This document shows, in pieces, positions 6,467 through 13,091 of a DNA stretch of 13,091 nucleotides. Position 1 is the first letter of the stretch; every line of letters starts with the position of its first letter. The notes under the pieces were generated by a model that was not told the DNA's origin, searched no databases, and saw only the letters and a list, made by a program, of their open reading frames with translations. The DNA is from Bacteroidota bacterium (GTDB lineage: Bacteria > Bacteroidota > Bacteroidia > Chitinophagales > Chitinophagaceae): contig JAEZIL010000085.1 in assembly GCA_023436685.1 (NCBI GenBank), forward strand, positions 1 through 13,091. The letters run 5' to 3'. A program made the position numbers and the translations under genes.

Positions 6467-7639
6467 ATGAAATTAAGGCGCACATTTTCCTTTCTGCTAT
6501 TGAGTTTTGCACTTTGCAGCACTTCAATACCTGCATTGGCTCAACACGAAGAAAACCATGAAACAGCTCATGCCGAAGTAACTTCGGCTCACGATGCACA
6601 TGGTGAAGAAAAAAAAGGTTTTAACGCTTCCGAAGTAATTTTCGGCCACATAGGCGATTCTCACTATTGGCATTTATTCGATGTGAATGGTAAACCAGTA
6701 AGCCTTTCTTTACCGGTTATAATATACCACCCCGAAAAAGGCCTTACGTCCTTCTCGGCATCTAAATTTCATCATGGCCACGAAAGCTATGACGGTTACC
6801 ATCTTACTTTCGGCATGAAAGAAAAGATTGTTTCTGAAGACGGAGCGAAGATTGTTGATCTTTCTATTACCAAAAACGTACTGTCCATGCTAATATCAGT
6901 GGTGCTGATATTATGGATTATGCTGAGCGTAGCAGGTAAGTATAAAAAAAGAGGCACTATGGTTGCCCCTACCGGCTTGCAAAACGCACTGGAACCTGTT
7001 ATTACCTTTATACGCGACGAAGTAGGCAAGCCAAACCTGGGCCATAAATATATGCGCTATATGCCTTTATTGCTTTCCATATTCTTCTTTATATGGATCA
7101 ATAACATGCTGGGCCTGCTGCCTGGCGGTGCTAACTTTACCGGCAATATTGCTGTTACTGCCTGCCTGGCTATCATCTCTTTCCTGGTTATGATATTCAG
7201 CGGCAACAAACATTTCTGGGGCCACTTATTCAACCCTCCGGGTGTACCCCTGGGTGTAAAAATGCTGCTGGTGCCTATCGAAATCATCTCCCTGTTCATT
7301 AAACCAATAGCACTTATGATACGTCTGTTCGCTAACATACTGGCGGGCCACATCGTTATTCTTAGTGTTATATCTATGATATTCATCTTTGCGGGCTTAA
7401 GCAAAGTAGCTGGCTGGGGCTTTGTTCCGGTGTCTATGGCTTTCTCTATCTTCATGTTCTTCCTGGAGTTGCTGGTTGCTGCTATACAGGCGTTCATCTT
7501 CACCAACCTTACCGCGGTATTTATAGGTCAGGCTGTTGAAGAAGGTCATGATCACGATCATGCTACCGAAGATTATCATGCCCATAACCCCGAAACAGGG
7601 CAGGAATACAATGTTTCAAAAGAAGAAATAATAGCTTAA
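6467..7639 (+). CDS. atpB: F0F1 ATP synthase subunit a
   Basis: Membrane subunit a of Fo, forming the proton half-channels against the c-ring. It is 390 residues long, well above E. coli (271), because of an N-terminal signal peptide (1-25, ending ALA) and a periplasmic extension (about 26-135) opening with a His/Glu-rich stretch (His27, 31, 35, 42, 45). This layout is characteristic of Bacteroidota. The helices follow from about 138. The essential arginine is Arg286 in IRLFANILAGH (E. coli Arg210), and QAFIF lies at 341-345. The positions equivalent to E. coli Glu219 and His245 are His295 and Glu334, the swapped pair seen in many other a-subunits. The C-terminus carries another His/Asp cluster (His361, 363, 365, 371, 373). 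It is first in the operon and 30 bases before atpE. Confidence 0.96.
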   Translation: MKLRRTFSFLLLSFALCSTSIPALAQHEENHETAHAEVTSAHDAHGEEKKGFNASEVIFGHIGDSHYWHLFDVNGKPVSLSLPVIIYHPEKGLTSFSASKFHHGHESYDGYHLTFGMKEKIVSEDGAKIVDLSITKNVLSMLISVVLILWIMLSVAGKYKKRGTMVAPTGLQNALEPVITFIRDEVGKPNLGHKYMRYMPLLLSIFFFIWINNMLGLLPGGANFTGNIAVTACLAIISFLVMIFSGNKHFWGHLFNPPGVPLGVKMLLVPIEIISLFIKPIALMIRLFANILAGHIVILSVISMIFIFAGLSKVAGWGFVPVSMAFSIFMFFLELLVAAIQAFIFTNLTAVFIGQAVEEGHDHDHATEDYHAHNPETGQEYNVSKEEIIA

Positions 7640-7651
7640 TTAGTTTTTTAA

Positions 7652-7921
<270 letters not shown>

Positions 7922-7933
7922 TTGTACATTATT

Positions 7934-7970
7934 TAACTGCACTCAACGCACAGGGCCGCGAGTGCAGTTA
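7934..7970 (+). ncRNA. Intercistronic stem-loop between atpE and atpF
   Basis: An 11-bp perfect stem (TAACTGCACTC at 7934-7944 pairs with 7960-7970) has a 15-base GC-rich loop. It starts 12 bases after the atpE stop and lies within the 108-base gap, the longest inside the operon. The following bases (TTTATC) are a poor U tract, so it looks more like a 3'-end stabiliser, RNase processing site or leaky attenuator than a full terminator. This is a cis-acting structure, not a separate RNA gene. Confidence 0.6.
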
Positions 7971-8029
7971 TTTATCAACCCCGGATTTTTGATTTATAAA
8001 TAAAATTTACTTTTTTAATACAATAGAAG

Positions 8030-8524
8030 ATGGATTTGTTAACCCCGGAACTCGGTTTATTTGTTTGGACGCTGGTTGCATTTTTAGCAGTGTTCTTTAT
8101 TCTGCGCAAGTTTGCATGGAAGCCAATTCTGACCTCGCTTAACGAACGTGAAACAGGTATAGCTGATGCTATTGCTTCGGCCGAGCGTGTAAAGAAAGAA
8201 ATGAGCCAATTGCAGGCTGAGAATGAAAAAATTATGCAACAGGCACGTGAAGAACGTTCTGCTATGCTTAAAGAAGCTAAAGATCAGGCTGATATGATCG
8301 TTACCAAAGCAAAAGACTCAACAAAAGCTATTGCTGATAAAATGATTGCTGAAGCACAAATGCAAATTCAACAGCAAAAAATGGCTGCTCTTACCGAGGT
8401 GAAAAACGAAATAGGCAATCTGGCTATTGAAGTAGCAGAAAAAGTATTGCGTAAACAACTGGCTACAGCCGATGCGCAAAACGACTATGCTAAGCTGCTG
8501 GCTGAAGACATTAAAATGAACTAA
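8030..8524 (+). CDS. atpF: F0F1 ATP synthase subunit b
   Basis: The peripheral stalk subunit anchors in the membrane and, as a dimer, holds delta and alpha against rotation. In its 164 residues there is one N-terminal membrane helix (about 8-28), the conserved switch KFAWKPI (27-33), then a long highly charged helix with coiled-coil character (about 38-120). The C-terminal NLAIEVAEKVLRKQL segment binds delta. Length and order match bacterial b subunits (E. coli 156). Only one b-type gene is present, so a homodimer is expected. It starts at ATG 8030, 7 bases after an ACTTTTTTAATACA tract and without a Shine-Dalgarno. TACTTTTT (8008-8015) with TTTG at 7988 is a poorly spaced, weak candidate for an internal promoter. 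Confidence 0.96.
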   Translation: MDLLTPELGLFVWTLVAFLAVFFILRKFAWKPILTSLNERETGIADAIASAERVKKEMSQLQAENEKIMQQAREERSAMLKEAKDQADMIVTKAKDSTKAIADKMIAEAQMQIQQQKMAALTEVKNEIGNLAIEVAEKVLRKQLATADAQNDYAKLLAEDIKMN

Positions 8525-8544
8525 GGACCTTTTGAATATTTAAT

Positions 8545-9111
8545 ATGCAAAATCCACGTCTCGCTTCACGTTACGCTAAGTCGCTAATAGGCCTGGCTGT
8601 TGAACAAAACGAGCTTGAAACTACTTTGAAGGATATAGAATTGCTAAATGCAATTTGCCAGCAAAGTCGCGATTTCACTAACATGCTGCGTAGCCCTATA
8701 ATAAAAGCCGACAATAAGCTGTCTATCATTGAAGCGGTAGTAGGCAATAAAATAGGCAAACTAACAAAAGCCTTTATTACCCTAATGGTAAATAAAGGCC
8801 GTGAAGGCTATATGCCCGAAATAGTTGCTGCCTTCGTTAGCCAATACAAAGAGATGAAAAACATCAAAATTGTAAAGCTAACCACTGCTACTCCTGTTGC
8901 CGACACAGTGAAAGAAGCTATTCGCAAAAAAGTAATAGCTACTTTACCTGCAGGTACCGAGGTTGAATTAAATGAAGAAGTTAGGCCGGATATAATAGGG
9001 GGTTTTGTATTGCAAATGGACGATAAACTGTTTGATGCAAGCATACGCCGCGACCTGAATGACGTTAAGTCGCAATTCTTAAAAAATATTTACGTTAGCC
9101 ATTTTAACTAA
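8545..9111 (+). CDS. atpH: F0F1 ATP synthase subunit delta (OSCP)
   Basis: Delta links the peripheral stalk b-dimer to the tip of the alpha3beta3 head. The 188 residues show the N-terminal helical-bundle domain (about 1-110; opening RLASRYAKSLIGLA, with LRSP at 48-51). The C-terminal domain carries the signature IIGGFVLQMDDKLFDASIRRDL followed by a helix ending in the C-terminus. Length is usual (E. coli 177). It begins 20 bases after atpF and ends 42 bases before atpA, in the canonical order b-delta-alpha. Initiation lacks a Shine-Dalgarno; a CCTTTTGAATATT tract precedes the ATG. Confidence 0.96.
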   Translation: MQNPRLASRYAKSLIGLAVEQNELETTLKDIELLNAICQQSRDFTNMLRSPIIKADNKLSIIEAVVGNKIGKLTKAFITLMVNKGREGYMPEIVAAFVSQYKEMKNIKIVKLTTATPVADTVKEAIRKKVIATLPAGTEVELNEEVRPDIIGGFVLQMDDKLFDASIRRDLNDVKSQFLKNIYVSHFN

Positions 9112-9153
9112 AAGGCTTCGAAACTTAAATTTTGACTTTTTAATACATAATAT

Positions 9154-10734
9154 ATGGTTGAGATTAAACCGGATGAAATATCGGCGATTTTGCGCCAGCA
9201 GTTAACCAACTTCAACGCATCTGCAGATCTTGAAGAAGTAGGTACGGTACTACAAGTAGGTGACGGTATTGCCCGCGTATATGGCCTGAATGGTGTACGC
9301 CAGGGTGAGCTGGTTACCTTCGAGAACGGCGTTAAAGCCATAGCCCTGAACCTTGAAGAAGATAATGTGGGTGTGGTATTGATGGGTGATTGGAAAGATA
9401 TTAAAGAAGGTGCACAGGTACGCCGTACCGGCCAAATTGCCTCTATTAAAGTAGGCGAAGGCATGGTAGGCCGTGTAGTAAATACCCTTGTCGAACCTAT
9501 AGATGGTAAAGGCCCGCTTACCGGAGAATTGTATGAAATGCCTATCGAGCGTAAAGCACCGGGTGTTATCTTCCGTGAGCCTGTAAAGGAACCACTGCAA
9601 ACAGGTGTTAAAGCTATCGATGCGATGATTCCTATTGGCCGTGGCCAACGTGAGTTGGTTATTGGCGACCGTCAAACAGGTAAAACAGCTATCTGTATTG
9701 ATACCATCATCAATCAAAAAGAATTTTACGAAGCTGGAAAACCAGTTTATTGCATATACGTAGCCATAGGCCAAAAAGCATCTACCATTGCCGGTGTTAT
9801 GAAAACACTGGAAGAGAACGGTGCAATGGCTTACACTACTATCGTAGCTGCTCCAGCTGCCGATCCGGCTCCGCTGCAGTTCTACGCTCCGTTTGCCGGT
9901 GCTGCCATAGGCGAGTTCTTCCGCGATACAGGCCGCCCGGCGCTGGTTGTGTACGATGATCTGTCGAAACAAGCGGTAGCTTACCGCGAGGTATCTCTGC
10001 TGCTACGTCGTCCTCCGGGCCGCGAAGCTTATCCTGGTGACGTATTCTACCTGCACAGCCGCCTTCTGGAACGTGCTGCGAAAGTCATCAATAACGATGA
10101 GATCGCTAAAACAATGAACGATCTTCCGGAAAGCATTAAACATCTGGTAAAAGGCGGTGGTTCACTAACAGCCCTTCCAATCATTGAAACACAAGCAGGT
10201 GACGTATCTGCTTACATCCCAACAAACGTTATCTCTATTACCGACGGTCAGATATTCCTGGAATCGAACCTGTTCCTTGCAGGTATACGTCCGGCTATCA
10301 ACGTAGGTATTTCGGTAAGCCGTGTGGGTGGTAGTGCGCAGATCAAATCGATGAAAAAAGTTGCCGGTACCCTGAAACTGGATCAGGCACTTTATCGCGA
10401 AATGGAAGCCTTCTCTAAATTTGGTGGCGACCTTGATGCTGCAACCAAGATCATACTTGATAAAGGTAGCCGCAACGTAGAGATCCTGAAACAACCTCAG
10501 TTCTCTCCTTATAGCGTAGAAAAACAAGTGGCTATTATTTACCTGGGTACTAACAACCTTGTGCGCGAAGTACCTGTTAAAAACATGCGTGCATTCGAGG
10601 AAACATTCTTACGTGAAATGGAACTGAAAATGCCTGACTTGTTAGCCGAATTCAAAAAAGGTAACCTGCCTGAAGATGGCATCAACAAAATGGTGAAAAT
10701 GGCGCAAGACCTGATACCTCAGTTCAAAAACTAA
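9154..10734 (+). CDS. atpA: F0F1 ATP synthase subunit alpha
   Basis: Alpha is the non-catalytic nucleotide-binding subunit of the F1 head, 526 residues. In order: beta-barrel (about 25-95), the nucleotide domain with Walker A GDRQTGKT (171-178), Walker B-type segment [10 protein letters not shown] (264-273), the conserved [26 protein letters not shown] stretch in two parts (286-300 and 301-310), a loop insertion (about 311-333) before [14 protein letters not shown], and the signature [13 protein letters not shown] (380-392). Within that signature, Arg390 is the arginine finger acting on the beta site. The helical C-terminal domain completes the protein. All positions I can check are intact. 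The gene is last in the operon: a strong terminator begins 21 bases after its stop, and atpG (gamma), its usual neighbour, is absent. Confidence 0.98.
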   Translation: MVEIKPDEISAILRQQLTNFNASADLEEVGTVLQVGDGIARVYGLNGVRQGELVTFENGVKAIALNLEEDNVGVVLMGDWKDIKEGAQVRRTGQIASIKVGEGMVGRVVNTLVEPIDGKGPLTGELYEMPIERKAPGVIFREPVKEPLQTGVKAIDAMIPIGRGQRELVIGDRQTGKTAICIDTIINQKEFYEAGKPVYCIYVAIGQKASTIAGVMKTLEENGAMAYTTIVAAPAADPAPLQFYAPFAGAAIGEFFRDTGRPALVVYDDLSKQAVAYREVSLLLRRPPGREAYPGDVFYLHSRLLERAAKVINNDEIAKTMNDLPESIKHLVKGGGSLTALPIIETQAGDVSAYIPTNVISITDGQIFLESNLFLAGIRPAINVGISVSRVGGSAQIKSMKKVAGTLKLDQALYREMEAFSKFGGDLDAATKIILDKGSRNVEILKQPQFSPYSVEKQVAIIYLGTNNLVREVPVKNMRAFEETFLREMELKMPDLLAEFKKGNLPEDGINKMVKMAQDLIPQFKN

Positions 10735-10755
10735 GCGTCAAAAAACTAAATAACT

Positions 10756-10784
10756 AAAAGCCCCACAAGAAGTGGGGCTTTTTT
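10756..10784 (+). terminator. Rho-independent terminator of the atp operon
   Basis: An 11-bp perfect stem (10756-10766 with 10772-10782, core AAAAGCCCCAC/GTGGGGCTTTT) has a 5-base loop and is followed by T residues. It sits right after atpA and before the next promoter, so transcription of the operon should end here. Confidence 0.9.
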
Positions 10785-10817
10785 GTGCATAAAATGTTAG
10801 TCATATTACAACCTAAA

Positions 10818-10848
10818 TTTGGATACTTCACTTTCTTGGTTAATTTTG
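10818..10848 (+). promoter_or_regulatory. Consensus Bacteroidota promoter of the PUR-family gene
   Basis: TTTG (10818-10821), exactly 19 bases, then TAATTTTG (10841-10848): both elements of the primary-sigma consensus TTTG-N19-TAnnTTTG are perfect. The transcript should start near 10854, which excludes in-frame upstream starts and points to GTG 10884. Confidence 0.8.
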
Positions 10849-10883
10849 CTCACGTTAAATTGATAACTACAAAAAATAGAACT

Positions 10884-11282
10884 GTGTCGTACGAAAACAA
10901 AAACTTTGGCGATAACCGCAACAACGAAAGCCTTTTTAGCAAACGTATCAAGGCTGGTAAAAGAAGAACTTATTTCTTTGATGTTCGCTCTACCCGCGGT
11001 AATGACTACTTTATCACTATCACAGAAAGCAAAAAACGCTTTGATGATAACGGTTACGACAGGCATAAAATGTTCCTGTACAAAGAAGATTTCAACAAGT
11101 TTTTAGCAGCTCTTACAGAAACTATCGGTTATGTAAAAACTGACCTAATGCCTGATTTCGATTTTGATGCTTACAATCATGATCAGGAAGCAGAAGAAGG
11201 TACAGTAGTTGCGGGCGAAACTTCAGAAATATCTTCTTCTATAGTGGCTGAAGATGGCAGTGTTGATGACTGGAAAATTTAA
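10884..11282 (+). CDS. PUR family DNA/RNA-binding protein (DUF3276)
   Basis: A 132-residue protein of the DUF3276/PUR family, largely confined to Bacteroidota among bacteria, with spirochaete relatives (BpuR). PUR repeats bind single-stranded nucleic acid; a role in RNA binding or gene regulation is likely, but the physiological target is unknown. The core (about 17-90) shows FSKRIKAGKRRTYFFDVRST, then a DYFITITESKK strand and LYKEDFNKFLAALTETI, a beta-beta-beta-alpha PUR layout. An acidic, probably disordered tail follows (91-132). The start is GTG 10884: the frame upstream runs back into the atp terminator and through the promoter, and homologues begin with a short polar N-terminus such as SYENK. 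No Shine-Dalgarno is seen. It is a single-gene transcript ended by the terminator at 11301. Confidence 0.88.
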   Translation: MSYENKNFGDNRNNESLFSKRIKAGKRRTYFFDVRSTRGNDYFITITESKKRFDDNGYDRHKMFLYKEDFNKFLAALTETIGYVKTDLMPDFDFDAYNHDQEAEEGTVVAGETSEISSSIVAEDGSVDDWKI

Positions 11283-11300
11283 ATTAACTACTTCTCATAA

Positions 11301-11330
11301 TAGAAAAGGCTCCTAACGGAGCCTTTTCTA
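11301..11330. terminator. Bidirectional rho-independent terminator between the PUR-family gene and the DUF3098 gene
   Basis: A perfect 13-bp stem (11301-11313 with 11318-11330) has a GGCTCC core and a TAAC loop. T-rich flanks on the plus side and an A-rich upstream arm give a U tract in both directions. It lies between two convergent genes and should end both. Confidence 0.88.
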
Positions 11331-11350
11331 TTTAATATATAGCTAATTTT

Positions 11351-11641
11351 CTATTCAGCATTATTAACGGCTGTAGCTGGCTTTTTCATTATAGCATATA
11401 CTTCTACTGCGAAGCCTAAAAGAATAAGTAACGGTGCTACAGTAATACGCATAGGGCTGTATATCTCCTTATAGTTAAACTGGTGAGGATCAGGACTTTT
11501 TCCACCAGACATTAGCACAAAACCCAGTAGTATAAGTACAATGCCGCCTATCATCCACATATAGTTGCTTTTATCAAAAAGAAAAACCTGGTTACCTTTC
11601 GGTACGTTTGCCTTTACAGTTTTTTTAGTAATTGTTGCCAT
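11351..11641 (-). CDS. DUF3098 domain-containing membrane protein
   Basis: A 96-residue protein with a polar basic N-terminus and two membrane helices (about 28-46 and 66-85). The loop between them is SGGKSPDPHQFNYKEIYSP, followed by the RITVAPLLILLGF segment. The FNxxEIYSxxRITVAPxLxLxGF pattern is the hallmark of DUF3098, a Bacteroidota family of unknown function encoded directly after ftsX. Here it starts 19 bases after the ftsX stop on the same strand, so co-transcription and a role connected with the cell envelope or FtsX are reasonable inferences. In relatives I recall an undecaprenyl-diphosphatase (uppP) gene next; here a terminator and a convergent gene follow instead. Its first codons (Met-Ala-Thr) repeat those of ftsX. 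Confidence 0.85.
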   Translation of the reverse strand: MATITKKTVKANVPKGNQVFLFDKSNYMWMIGGIVLILLGFVLMSGGKSPDPHQFNYKEIYSPMRITVAPLLILLGFAVEVYAIMKKPATAVNNAE

Positions 11642-11660
11642 ATAGCAATATTAATGTTTT

Positions 11661-12518
11661 TTAGTACAGATCGTCAACATGCAGTTTCAAATATTTAACT
11701 ACCGAACGGTGCGTACTGAATAAAGAGATTAAGATTCCTAAAATAAGCATCCCAAGCATGAGTGCCAATAATAAAACCGGCTCATGCAATGCTTTCAATG
11801 ACGGTAGCTGGGCCTCAGCAAATGATATAACTAGCCAAAGGCCCGTAATTGCTATTATGCCGCTTATCAAGCCGTTAATGATCGCCTTTTTATCGAATGG
11901 ACGCGTTATGAACTTACGTGTTGCACCCACCATTTGCATGGTCTTTATAAGAAATCTGTTGCTAAACATGGCCAGCCGCACTGTATTATCTATAAGTATT
12001 ACTACAACTACAAACAACACTAGCGATATAGCACCAAGGATAATACCTATTTTCCTGAAATTGCTGTTCATCTTATCAACCACTACATTAGGGTAAGATA
12101 CCTCCCTTACAATATTGCTTTGAAGTGCAAAAGCTTTTATTTTTTCCAGGCTGTCTTTATTAACGTATGCTGACCGAAGATTTAATATGATGGAAGAATA
12201 AAGCGGATTAAATGCCAGCAATTCAGTAAAATTTTCACCACCATCGGCTATAAATCTTTTTGCAGCTTCCTCTTTCGTAATTACTTCCGACTTCTTAACA
12301 AAAGGTTGTGTGTCGAATACCGCCTTCATCTTATCTATCATCTCAGGCCTGGTGTTATCGTGTAGTATAACTTCCACCTGTATATCTTCCTTAAATACCC
12401 TGCTTAGGGCACGGCCATTTATTACAAGCCAACCCAATGTTCCCAGAAGAAATAGCACCAGCGAAACACCGATGATAGCATATATATAAGATGGTTTTGA
12501 TTTTTTGCCTGTTGCCAT
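11661..12518 (-). CDS. ftsX: Cell division protein FtsX (permease-like ABC transporter subunit)
   Basis: The integral membrane partner of the ATPase FtsE; the FtsEX complex couples ATP hydrolysis to activation of peptidoglycan hydrolases at the division site. The 285 residues give helix 1 (about 12-33), then an extracytoplasmic domain (about 34-155) and helix 2 (156-177). The cytoplasmic RLAMFSNRFLIKTMQMVGATR segment (MVGATR 196-201) is the FtsX hallmark, and helices 3 (about 214-232) and 4 (about 247-267) follow. The start is ATG 12518, not the in-frame ATG at 12596. The shorter start has AAGGA five bases upstream, lies just after a TATTTTTG promoter box, and gives the charged N-terminus KKSKPS usual before helix 1. 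ftsE is not adjacent, as is common in Bacteroidota. It is first of a two-gene unit with the DUF3098 gene. Confidence 0.92.
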   Translation of the reverse strand: MATGKKSKPSYIYAIIGVSLVLFLLGTLGWLVINGRALSRVFKEDIQVEVILHDNTRPEMIDKMKAVFDTQPFVKKSEVITKEEAAKRFIADGGENFTELLAFNPLYSSIILNLRSAYVNKDSLEKIKAFALQSNIVREVSYPNVVVDKMNSNFRKIGIILGAISLVLFVVVVILIDNTVRLAMFSNRFLIKTMQMVGATRKFITRPFDKKAIINGLISGIIAITGLWLVISFAEAQLPSLKALHEPVLLLALMLGMLILGILISLFSTHRSVVKYLKLHVDDLY

Positions 12519-12523
12519 ACTAA

Positions 12524-12528
12524 TCCTT
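12524..12528 (-). promoter_or_regulatory. Shine-Dalgarno of ftsX (AAGGA)
   Basis: AAGGA on the minus strand five bases before ATG 12518. It decides the start in favour of this codon over the in-frame ATG 26 codons upstream. Confidence 0.6.
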
Positions 12529-12534
12529 AGCGCC

Positions 12535-12542
12535 CAAAAATA
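12535..12542 (-). promoter_or_regulatory. Probable ftsX promoter, -7 element TATTTTTG
   Basis: A perfect TAnnTTTG match on the minus strand, 16 bases before the ftsX ATG, implying a very short leader. The -33 position does not show TTTG. It lies inside the longer reading frame, another argument against the 12596 start. Confidence 0.5.
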
Positions 12543-12674
12543 TAAAAAACATCCCGAAAAGGCTGTGCAATAAAAAATACAAATTGATTTTAACAATTAA
12601 TGTGTATTGGGGCCGTTATCCTATTGTTGACAAAAAGTTTTCTGCTAAAAATATTCTCACACATTTACAATTGT

Positions 12675-12682
12675 TACTTTAG
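12675..12682 (+). promoter_or_regulatory. Weak promoter candidate for the ureohydrolase gene (TACTTTAG)
   Basis: One base off TAnnTTTG, five bases before the ATG at 12688, with no TTTG -33 box. If used, the transcript would be nearly leaderless. Low support. Confidence 0.25.
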
Positions 12683-12687
12683 CGCCC

Positions 12688-13091
12688 ATGCAAGATCTCA
12701 GACCTTTTTTTGCCGAAAAGCATTTTATTGAAACCAAGCCCCAAGATACATACCAGCCATTGCAATGGGGTGCAAACATTAGTTGCTTTGTTAACAACAG
12801 CTTCGATTGGGATGATGCTGATATAATCCTGGTAGGGTGTAATGAACAACGTGGGGCAAAGCCTGATATTGGCAACCATAACAGTGCCGATGCTATACGC
12901 GAACAACTATATGCCCTATACACATGGCACCCTTCTATAAAAATAGCCGATGCCGGTAATATACGCCGTGGCGAAACAGTAGAAGATAGCCGTGCAGCCC
13001 TGCGTACCGTACTGCACGAATTGCAACTGGCTGGCAAAACAGTAATTGTTATTGGCGGCTCGCACGACCTAACACTGGAACAGTATAACGC
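12688..13091 (+). CDS. Arginase/agmatinase/formimidoylglutamase (ureohydrolase) family protein, 5' part only
   Basis: The first 134 residues of a protein that continues past the right edge of the window. The N-terminal region (about 1-45) is divergent. The Rossmann-like core then shows IILVGCNEQRGAKPDIGNH (46-64), IREQLYALY (70-78), IADAGNIRRGE and TVIVIGGSHDLT (118-129). GGSHD (123-127) matches the first Mn-binding motif of ureohydrolases, with His126 as metal ligand. The family hydrolyses guanidino or formimidoyl groups (arginine, agmatine, formimidoylglutamate). In Bacteroidota, proteins with this N-terminal arrangement are mostly annotated as formimidoylglutamase of histidine breakdown, but substrate cannot be settled from this part, and the remaining metal ligands lie outside. 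It starts at ATG 12688; no Shine-Dalgarno. It is divergent from ftsX, with a spacer of 169 bases. Confidence 0.8.
   Translation, partial: MQDLRPFFAEKHFIETKPQDTYQPLQWGANISCFVNNSFDWDDADIILVGCNEQRGAKPDIGNHNSADAIREQLYALYTWHPSIKIADAGNIRRGETVEDSRAALRTVLHELQLAGKTVIVIGGSHDLTLEQYN

Noticed and set aside
9250..9972. Long antisense frame of 240 codons opposite atpA
   Set aside because: It lies wholly inside a highly conserved gene, encodes a composition without domain character, and has no promoter or ribosome site. It is a codon-bias shadow.
12519..12596. Longer N-terminus for FtsX from the ATG at 12596
   Set aside because: The extension contains a promoter-like TATTTTTG box and a Shine-Dalgarno for ATG 12518, and would add a Cys/Phe-rich segment not expected in FtsX.
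12627..12660. E. coli-type promoter TTGACA with a downstream AT-rich box
   Set aside because: Bacteroidota primary sigma factor does not use the -35/-10 consensus, and the second box is poor. It is probably chance in AT-rich DNA.

Overview
This window looks like a chromosomal housekeeping segment of a Bacteroidota (Bacteroidetes) bacterium, probably a Chitinophagaceae- or Sphingobacteriia-like member. The signs are two families largely confined to this phylum (a PUR/DUF3276 protein and an FtsX-DUF3098 pair), an F-type ATP synthase operon of Bacteroidota type (a-subunit with signal peptide and His-rich ends), and promoters of the phylum's TTTG-N19-TAnnTTTG type. Base composition is moderately AT-rich, and most genes lack a Shine-Dalgarno sequence.

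Layout. At the left, on the plus strand, are a short AlkA-type 3-methyladenine DNA glycosylase (46-651) and a CPA2/KefB-like cation:proton antiporter whose reading frame (703-2922) is cut by one in-frame TAG at 2203-2205. The cut leaves a complete exchanger domain (703-2205) and a membrane-anchored RCK_C regulatory piece (2221-2922). A 70-residue lipoprotein (2966-3178) follows and ends in a bidirectional terminator shared with the convergent pckA gene (3220-4833, minus). Upstream of pckA on the same strand lies a GT87/DUF2029 membrane glycosyltransferase (4969-6153). Divergent from it is a 57-residue two-helix membrane protein (6205-6378).

The centre is the ATP synthase operon atpB-atpE-atpF-atpH-atpA (6467-10734), driven from a consensus -7 element at 6437-6444 and closed by a strong terminator directly after atpA. 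It encodes all three Fo subunits (a, c, b) plus delta and alpha. Gamma, beta and epsilon are not here. In particular atpG does not follow atpA, so the F1 head must be completed from other loci. A strong stem-loop sits between atpE and atpF.

To the right are the PUR-family nucleic-acid-binding protein gene (10884-11282, GTG start, near-perfect promoter) and a second bidirectional terminator. Beyond it are the minus-strand pair ftsX (11661-12518) and DUF3098 (11351-11641). Last is the divergent 5' part of an arginase/formimidoylglutamase-family gene, which runs off the right edge (12688-13091).

I saw no tRNA, rRNA, CRISPR array, transposase, integrase or attachment-site signature, and no gene-free stretch longer than about 170 bases. 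I found no convincing new multi-gene system. The points most worth following up are the interrupted antiporter, the operon without atpG, the atpE-atpF stem-loop, the U-rich leader motif repeated before the atp start codons, and the small membrane protein beside the operon.
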